DNA of 64,000 nucleotides, taken from Leuctra nigra. Lineage: Eukaryota; Arthropoda; Insecta; Plecoptera; Leuctridae. Within the stretch, counting starts at the first letter, position 1. Every line of letters starts with the position of its first letter. Made by a program: the position numbers and the translations under genes. The stretch lies in assembly GCA_934045905.1 (NCBI GenBank), contig OW203767.1, forward strand, positions 24,932,785-24,996,784. The letters run 5' to 3'. The notes below the pieces were generated by a model. The model saw only the letters and a list, made by a program, of their open reading frames with translations, was not told the DNA's origin and did no database searches. Shown in pieces: positions 57,301 through 64,000 of the stretch.

Positions 57301-60300
57301 ACTGCGTGCGACACAACGACATGCAGATCCGCATCGACCACGGCTCGCGCTGCGTCCACTTCGGCATGGACCTGTCCGAGTCGCAGCGCGAGGACGCGCC
57401 CGAGGGGCCCACGCTGCAGTGCATGCCCAGCGAGCAGGTGGGTACCTATACACATTGTCTGAACATTATTCTCCTAGGTGTACAGGCTAGTACGGAACAG
57501 GTTGGCTGAGTGGTAACGCTCTGAACTTGTATTCCGGAGGTCCGGGTTCGATTCCCGCGGCCGTCCTTCCTGACTGGGTTTTTTTTCGAGGGTTTCCCTC
57601 AGTCGACAGGCAAATACTAAGATGGTACCCTACTAATAGGCCACGACCGCCTCCTTCCCACCTTCCATCCTTACCTACTCTTCACCATCATCTCCCAATC
57701 ATCATCATAATCATTCATCCGTCGCCATTAGCCTCGCTGCAGGACAGTGCGATGTTAAGCCTCAGACCAAAAAAAAAGGTTCAGGCTAGTTTCATCTGCC
57801 GTCGCAGCGGTCAAGACCCCGAAATATGGCTGAAGGTCAAGGGTGTCTGAAGCTGTTTTGTATTCCAATGTTAACTTATTTGGCTTCCACTGAAACAAAT
57901 TTTCCATGTTTGTGCCGGATTTTGATGTGCAAATCGTGGAATAAGCCAAGACCGGTATTCTTCTTTAAATTTCCTTGTGATAAAATCACATTTGATGTCA
58001 AAATATAAGAAAAGTAAACGAAATACGTAGGCAATGGGCTCCTTGCCTAAAACACTAAGAAAAGTATGTTGACAAGTAAACACTCACCCTAGTCATCTTC
58101 GATTTAAATTATAACAAAAATTAAATTAGTAATTACACAACCATAGCAACGCATATTAACCAGGGTGATGCAACTAGGTACCCTATTAATTAGTAATTAC
58201 TAGGGGTGTGCGAGTACGCAAAATTTTGAGTTCGAGTCGAGTTTGGGGGGTAAATCAAGTCAAAAAGGGTTAAACTCAACTTTTTCGAGTTTTAAAAAAA
58301 AATTTTTTTTTTTTTTAAGACAATATATTCTATTTTGCCTACATCCTTAACAGACCCCTACCTACTTCTTCCATCAATAATTCACTCCTCAACTTACAAG
58401 AACACATGAATTTCTGTTCAAATGTCACGCAATGAAATAATAATGAAGCATTGTTGGATGAAATTGTTGAGATTTGTAAAATATGATATTCCTGCTGATA
58501 AGTGACATAACTCGTCTAAGTGCTTTTGACAATACTTCTAGGTATGCAAAAACCCAGAATTCTTGGCCTAAGGAAGTTCTAGGGTCTTTGGCCTTTACAT
58601 TCTATGTAGTGCCTAGTACCTAGTAGTATTTCTAGTTGCAGATTGCATGGATTTTTTCCCCCAAAATACAGTAGCTGTTTAAGCTTAGATCTTTACTTGT
58701 CATTCCAAGCTACAAATTTCTAGTAGCAGCACTTCAAACCCCAGTAGTATGAGAATCAAAATTATTTACCTATACACATCTTATCTTACTTATAGTTACC
58801 CAGTTCTGTCTGTCTGTCTGTGTGTGTGTTTGTCAGGAACGGTTGCGCGCTTCGATTTGACATTGGTATTTATTGAAAACTATAACTAAGATGGTGGCGT
58901 TACATTGCCAAACATGTCTAAAATTACGTCTTCTGCTTTTTGTGAATAAAGAAATAACCAAAACTTACCTAAGACGCACACTATATGCTTTTGTATTTGT
59001 AACAAATCTACTCTAATGTATAGTAACTGTCAAATCAATTACTTTACATAGAAAACGTCATGCCGACAATTTCGTTCAAACTGACATATTCAAATTTTCT
59101 TCCCTCTGAGTTATACATGGGCCGTGAACCTGAATAGTGAATACCAACAAACCAAAGCCGATTGAATTGAAAATTTGTAATACATTTTATTTTGTTAAAT
59201 ATGTACTTTTCCATCGTTTCTTATTAGTGTTGTCATGTTACTGAAGGAATGTCTCTATTGATACGGTTTTTAGCATCAATGTTTAGTTTTTACAATATAC
59301 CTATCAAGTGGAGCCGAATATAGCAACGTGAAGAATGTGCTCTCATTGGTTGACAGCAGTCACGTGACCGTACATACCTCTCTGCTATTCGGTCATAATC
59401 GAAAAAGCAGATGGGGTAAACTTGATAGTTTGTCCGTGTTTTAGAAGTAGAAGGTCGGAAGTCCATTTCAATTATTCTTGAGTTGAGCTAATAAACCAGG
59501 TTTTCCGACTTCATCAAACCATAATTTTGTAAAGGGGACATGAGTCATTAGAATATAATAACATAATAGAACAGAATATAATTATATTAACAGTTTAGGA
59601 ATAAACTGTACTTTAGTAATAAGATATTAAGAAAATACACATGTGGATTTTCCAGTGGCTGAAATAGTCAGCTGTTGTAGCATCAAGTTTCAGTTCAGTG
59701 AAATGATCAGATTCTAATCTATTAAAATGAACATTTATAATGAAGAATTGCAGCTACAGTTCTAATGGGTGATCGGTAATTATTTGATTGAATGCGTTGG
59801 GGTAATGTAAGAGAATATTTCAATACAGCTGTATTTATTGACATCAGTCAAATGGTAATTGGAGGAGCTTGATTATATCATTCCAAAAGGGTGCAACGGA
59901 AAATTGAGAAAATGTATTTCCACCCTTCTACCTCGGAGAGACAAATATAATGAAACCCAACCCCCACACACTAAGTTATCATTCTTTCTGGGATAGCATA
60001 CCTCTATGTATCATGAATCGCCACAATGCAAAAAGGCTGGCGTTTTTTTTCTTAATTTGTTTTACTTTGTAAACTCATTTGAAATGGAATTTTCCATAAT
60101 AGTTATGGTTAAATTACTTTCCTTCGTTACTTATTTTCGTATTCTGTTGGGCATTTTAGTCATGCTAACGACGTTATGTGTGTAGTGTATTATAACTATA
60201 AAGTTATCAACAACGCACACTCTGCTGCCAAATATCTCAACTCATGCTAATTTACGCATACCCCACTGGTGCGCATTGGTCATGTTTTACATGACGGGTC

Positions 60301-63300
60301 CCTCTAGTCTTATAATAAGAAATTACATGAATTAGCAACCCTACAATGTATAGATGATGTATGATTAATGTAAATATTTCTATTCATTTTGTGATGGTCG
60401 AATAATAATTTTATGACCTAATAGTACATAGGTGAACATTTGCTGAACGTGACTCGAACTCGAAAAACTCGATTCATCTCACTGACTCGACTCGAACTCG
60501 ACTCGACCTTAAAATATCAAACTCGCACAGCCCTAGTAATTACTGAAAAGATAAATATGAGGGTTGGATGATGATGATGATTGTGTGAATAGGAGGAAGT
60601 GGCATCTGGAAAGTGGGAAACGGCCATAGTTGCTATACCTAGATAACCAACTTAATAATAAAGAGATAAATATGAACAGTTGATAGCTAGTGAACGCATG
60701 ACAACGTTCCCCCGATGTCCGCAGGTGCGCGGCCAGCTGGTGAACATGGCGACCGTCCTGCACCGCGCGATGGCCACCATCAACCCGACGAAGAAGCGGG
60801 TGGAGCGCGAGAAGTTGCGCGCGCAGATGGTGCAGCACTACCACGAGACAAAGGTGCGCGAACACCAGCGCATCCTCGCGCGTCACAAGATCATCGAGGA
60901 CCGCAAGGAGTACCTCGAGAAGTGAGTGCCGTTCGGTGTCGCAGATAATAGCAGTCAAACAGAAAGTTTAAAATTTCATTAACATTAATTATTACATCAT
61001 TGGCATAAGTACTTATTTATTTGTACTCAAAGACAGCTCAATATCCAGCTGACCTATTATGAGTATTTTAAAATTTTCTAACAATGTCCCAGTATAAACA
61101 AACCTATTTTGTTATGGTGTATTACAGGGCTGCCGTTTTTACGGATATTATCCGTTTTTACGGATTAATGAGTACAAAAACGGACACGCGGATTTGTTGA
61201 CACATTAACGGATATTGGTGATTCATGGTTGAACGACTTTTTCTCTGTTGAAGGAGATAATATTTCAAATTTATTACGAAAATGTATAGTTTGACAAGTT
61301 ATTTTCGTTTCCTGTCCAACAATTTTCAGTGCAGGGATTGTTTCAAAACATCCTTTTGTGTAAGTAGGCTAGCTATACTAGGGTGAATGGTTGCGAGTGA
61401 TTGGAGAGGGAGGAGGGGGGGTGGGGGAAACTAGTCGACCTTGAGCAATGCCTTGAGAGACTAGGGGCGCATCTGTCTCAGGTCTGAGGCATCCACTTGT
61501 TAGTTGTTTGCAGCTGGTCGTGGGTTAATGACCTGATTAGTGATTGCATCCCTCAGTTTTGCGTGTGCTTATAGTTTTGCAGTTTCATAATGCTCATTAT
61601 GAATATTGTGTTGGAAACGGGAGAAAAATATTTATAATTAAATTAATTATGAATTCAAAATTACAATTCCATCCACAGCTGTCAGTCCAGAACCCAACCC
61701 CCTCCTCTCATGTCCCATGTTGCGTGAGGAATTCAATAGCTTATCTGTCAAGTGGCCCACTTGATGCTTGAAATATGGGAGTTTTACATCATTTTAAAGG
61801 TTTTTAATGGGCATACGGATTTTTACGGATTTTTCATGCTTTTTAAAAGGATATTAATTTGTATATGGCGGCAGCCCTGGTGTATTATAAAGTTTACCCT
61901 TTTTGAAAGCCTTACTTTTCTTGGTTTTCTGAACAATATTTTGCATATCTTCAATTTCTTCACTTGAAATATAAATAATAAATATTCATCCACACTTCCC
62001 TGCATAAGTTGCGTTCTTGCTTGATAGCAAGCATCATTTTTAGAAGTGTTGAGGACATCTTGATGAACAACAGCCATGTTGATAGTTCAAACAAGTCATT
62101 TGTAATTATTTACTTGGGATTAATTGGCTCATCACTTGTTTAAGCACGTGATTTGAAGGGTCTCGTAATCAATTACATGTACACTTCTGTTTTGATTGGA
62201 CCCACTGTTTGTGCACGGACTGACATTGTTTGTCGCGCAGGATGAACACCGTGCGCGAGGAGGAGGAGCAGAAGCGACAGGAAGAGATCGCGCGCCAGCA
62301 GCAGATCGCCGAGCTCAAGCGGCTGGAGATGGAGCGTGAGGAGCGCGAACGCAAGCGCCACGAGAACGAGATCCAGCAGATCAAGGACAGACACCTCAAG
62401 GAGAAGATGCAGCAGATCTCGCTCACGTCGCACGGCCAGAAGATCCTCAAGAAGATGGACGAGGAGGTGAGTCTTGAACGTTATGTCGAGAATTCAATTT
62501 CGATTATAATCAAGTTGAGCCCAAATACCAGTAAATTCTTGCCTCATGTTTACATTTCATAATAAGTTTACACCCAAAGGAGCATCAATTGATAAGAAGG
62601 AAGTTCCGAACAAATTTACATATGGTTTGGTTATACATCTCGCCAATCCATATCCAATCTATCATCTACCTACATGTTTTACACATGTTTTGGTAAAATG
62701 TATACAGTACAAGGGGACTGTGTACTGTGAGCTTGTGTGAATCTTGAGTTACTTGGACGCAAATGTACTGTTGAGACGCATGCACGCAAGTGCAATGAGA
62801 CATGGTGACAGTATCGTCACTGGTGGTATGACAGTTCGTTGTGATCATTCTCTACCTTCATTACATTCTCCTCGGAGATCTTTAACCCTCATCAGTGCGT
62901 TGTGTCTAATGTCCGTCCGTTCGACCGGGTAGCTCAGTTGGTAGAACTCTCGCCCGGCAAGTGAGAGGTCCCGGGTTTGAGCCCCGGTTCAGTCGGATAT
63001 TTTCACAACACGCATCCCTTCCTTAAATGTACTGTGATTCCGCTGCGTAATGACGACTTATTCCGCTTTCGCCTCTGCTCCAGGACATCAAGAAGCTTGA
63101 CGCCGAGCAGATCGCGGCCAAGGAAGCGGAGGAGCTGCTGAAGGAGCGGCGCGAGCTGCAGCAGAAGCTCAAGTCCCAGGAGAAGAAGGTGGACTACTTC
63201 GAGCGGGCCAAGCGCATTGAGGAGATCCCGCTGTTCGAGCGCTCGTTCGAGGAGAAGGCGGTGGCGGACCGCAAGAGCGGCGAGCTGCAGGAGGCGGAGC

Positions 63301-64000
63301 GCATCCAGGCGCTGGTGCGCGAGCGCGAGGGCGCCGTGCAGCATCGAGAGAGGCTCAAGCGCATGATGGAGGACAAGGAGGCGTTCGTGGAGAAGCTCAA
63401 GTCGGAGCGGCGCTCGCTCTACCAGGTCAGTGACCTTCCAATCGGAGACTCGTAGCGTGATGTTAGTTGACTCATAGTTGTGTATGGCGTCATCCATACA
63501 AGTTACAACTATGATTGCCAGTTTATAGATCCTTACAAAGACATTTTATAGAAGATTGTACATACTTGTAATTTGTGAAAATTGAGTGAAAACTGTAAAT
63601 TTTGTTATTTTATTTCTGAATGCTGATTACAAGAGGAATTTTCATATAAAACATCGATCTTGTCCCAAAATTGAGAATCCTGATTTAATCCCATTGATAA
63701 AATAACAGTGACATTTCAATTGCATTTAACTAGGACCTAGTTGTTGAGGAATAGAGATCAGAGAAGTTCGAAGCTGTCATGTAGAGAGGGATGTTTATTC
63801 ATCGTTCTTCCGCTCGCGCAGGACAAGCTGAAGGAGTTCGACAAGACGCTGGAGGAGGCACGCAAGAAGCGGCTGGCGGAGCGCAAGCTGACCCGGCGCG
63901 AGGAGCGGCGCCAGCAGTATGTGCGCGAGAAGCAGGAGGCGGAGGAGCGCAAGATCCGCGAGGCCGAGGAGCGCGCCGCGGAGGAGGAGCGTAAGATCAA
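51314..64000 (+). CDS. eIF3a: Eukaryotic translation initiation factor 3 subunit A, 3' end beyond window
   Basis: Ten exons are visible: 51314-51362, 51518-51869, 54457-54808, 55498-55706, 56308-56686, 57219-57437, 60725-60921, 62241-62466, 63084-63425 and 63822 to the window edge. All phases agree, giving at least 834 residues. The N-terminus [16 protein letters not shown] joins [19 protein letters not shown]. Blocks [70 protein letters not shown] and [10 protein letters not shown] form the helical part of the PCI region, completed in exons 5-6. From exon 7 on the protein is the charged helical spectrin-like region ([39 protein letters not shown]). eIF3a is the scaffold of the eIF3 complex on the 40S subunit. 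The remaining Arg/Glu-rich C-terminus lies outside. The introns hold hAT elements, a SINE and an R2 fragment. Confidence 0.95.
52140..52290. repeat. Interspersed repeat with GGTGACCATACGTACCGG
   Basis: A compact GC-richer block with repeated CCGGTTTTACCGGTAC and GTCCCGG motifs lies in AT-rich intron. A block rich in TCCGGACAA/TATCCGGA repeats at about 53985-54095 may be the other side of the same element, interrupted by the R2-like insertion. Ends were not resolved. Confidence 0.35.
52398..52466. repeat. CCAATAA-type short tandem repeat
   Basis: Repeated AACCAATAACCAATAAC/CCAGCCAATAA units sit immediately before the 5' break of the R2-like fragment. This may be a microsatellite grown at the insertion junction. 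Confidence 0.6.
52480..53305 (+). mobile_element. 5'-truncated R2-type non-LTR retrotransposon, 3' end
   Basis: A 204-codon frame, open from 52480 to a stop at 53089-53091, encodes the C-terminal end of an R2-clade polyprotein. It has the zinc-binding [18 protein letters not shown], the restriction-like endonuclease segment RRVDIFAMD...[11 protein letters not shown], then IYEPTIP and [13 protein letters not shown] short AT-rich 3' UTR follows, ending near ATAAAGTCTCTCTC. The reverse transcriptase is missing, so this is a dead 5'-truncated insertion in eIF3a intron 2, outside the 28S rDNA where classical R2 inserts. The frame is still open, suggesting a recent insertion. Confidence 0.8.
53374..53565 (+). 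pseudogene. BED-type zinc finger fragment of a hAT-like gene
   Basis: From the ATG at 53374 the frame reads [20 protein letters not shown], then [20 protein letters not shown] and [11 protein letters not shown]. This matches the C-x2-C...H-x-x-x-x-H layout and HGG-x-x-DI-x-x-H signature of the N-terminal BED finger of hAT transposases and related domesticated genes. The frame stops right after the finger. It is probably a transposon remnant in eIF3a intron 2. Confidence 0.55.
57492..57781 (+). mobile_element. Full-length tRNA-derived SINE with target duplication
   Basis: The head reads GGTTGGCTGAGTGGTAACGC (A box) and GGTCCGGGTTCGATTCCCGC (B box). The body matches 24492-24727 and ends in an A-tract at 57769-57777 plus a few bases. 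Direct repeats CAGGCTAGT at 57483-57491 and 57782-57790 are a target-site duplication. At about 290 bp it looks complete. It inserted in eIF3a intron 6. Confidence 0.9.
58201..60535. mobile_element. hAT-type element, 2.3 kb, no intact transposase
   Basis: Ends TAGGGGTGTGCGAGTACGC and ACTCGCACAGCCCTA are inverted, with perfect 8-bp duplications GTAATTAC at 58193-58200 and 60536-60543. Subterminal regions have GAGTTCGAGTCGAG repeats on the left and CGACTCGAACTCGACTCG on the right. The interior shows no recognisable transposase or long frame, so it is a non-autonomous or decayed copy. It lies in eIF3a intron 6. Confidence 0.9.
60545..60650 (-). repeat. Interspersed repeat shared with 48005-48112
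   Basis: Reverse complement of the 48005-48112 repeat, including a (GAT)4 run. It starts directly beside the target duplication of the hAT element and ends about 75 bases before eIF3a exon 7. Confidence 0.5.
61125..61879. mobile_element. hAT-type element, 755 bp, non-autonomous
   Basis: Inverted ends CAGGGCTGCCG and CGGCAGCCCTG are flanked by perfect 8-bp duplications GTGTATTA at 61117-61124 and 61880-61887. ACGGATTTTTACGGAT-type repeats lie inside both ends (61138-61165 and 61815-61835). No transposase frame is seen. It lies in eIF3a intron 7. Confidence 0.92.
62923..62995 (+). tRNA. tRNA-Ala(GGC)-like sequence or tRNA-derived repeat head
   Basis: Folds into a cloverleaf: acceptor GACCGGG with TTCAGTC (one mismatch, two G-T), D arm GCTCAGTTGGTAGAAC, anticodon stem CTCGC/GTGAG with loop CCGGCAA, and a T arm CCGGG/CCCGG with loop TTTGAGC. 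The anticodon would be GGC (Ala), followed by a TTTT run at 63000-63003. Oddities are C instead of T at position 33, a T-loop lacking the TTC core, and an anticodon rarely used by animals for Ala. A pseudogene or SINE head is therefore as likely as a working tRNA. It lies in eIF3a intron 8. Confidence 0.45.

Overview
This window is nuclear DNA from an animal, most likely an arthropod and probably an insect. The evidence is GT-AG introns with AT-rich, transposon-filled interiors, GC-richer exons, housekeeping genes with animal-type architecture, hAT/mariner-like/SINE elements, and an R2-type retrotransposon tail. I cannot name the order or species from the sequence alone.

Layout. (1) 365-6064, minus strand: an intronless 1,899-codon gene whose product starts as a complete Hsp70 (ATPase plus substrate-binding beta domain) and continues as about 14 tandem, diverged copies of the Hsp70 C-terminal lid domain, with charged single-helix spacers. 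I know of no described chaperone like this and regard it as the most interesting object here. (2) 6065-9263: intergenic DNA with a TIR element carrying internal tandem repeats, a CCAAT-bearing hairpin and a possible SAM-domain exon remnant. (3) 9264-35815, plus strand: a seven-exon gene for an 812-residue protein with a mitochondria-eating-protein (Mieap/SPATA18)-like C-terminal region; its first intron is 15 kb. (4) 37326-38459, plus: single-exon Rcl1 (18S rRNA processing). (5) 39920-41709, plus: six-exon DENND10/FAM45. (6) 42481-50910, minus: eleven-exon abs/DDX41 RNA helicase, convergent with DENND10. (7) 51314 to past the right edge, plus: eIF3a, divergent from DDX41 across 403 bp; ten exons are visible and the gene runs off the window.

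The introns record many transposon insertions. Four hAT-type elements have perfect 8-bp target duplications (25999-26836, 32399-32903, 58201-60535, 61125-61879). The first one's duplication copies the 5' splice site of Mieap-like exon 2. Two copies of an unclassified family (20461-22286 and 43475-44824) carry 4 and 2 units of a ~270-bp module with YY1-like, ETS-like and CRE-like sites, followed by a 155-bp-arm hairpin. A tRNA-derived SINE family, TA-flanked MITEs, a 240-bp near-identical intron duplication, an R2-like fragment, a BED-finger fragment and a tRNA-Ala-like sequence fill much of the rest.

The genes do not form a single pathway. Rcl1, DDX41 and eIF3a belong to ribosome and RNA metabolism, the Hsp70-derived protein and the Mieap-like protein to protein and organelle quality control, and DENND10 to endosomal trafficking. 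This looks like ordinary chromosomal neighbourhood rather than a functional cluster. Exon boundaries were set by hand from GT-AG sites, reading phase and family conservation.
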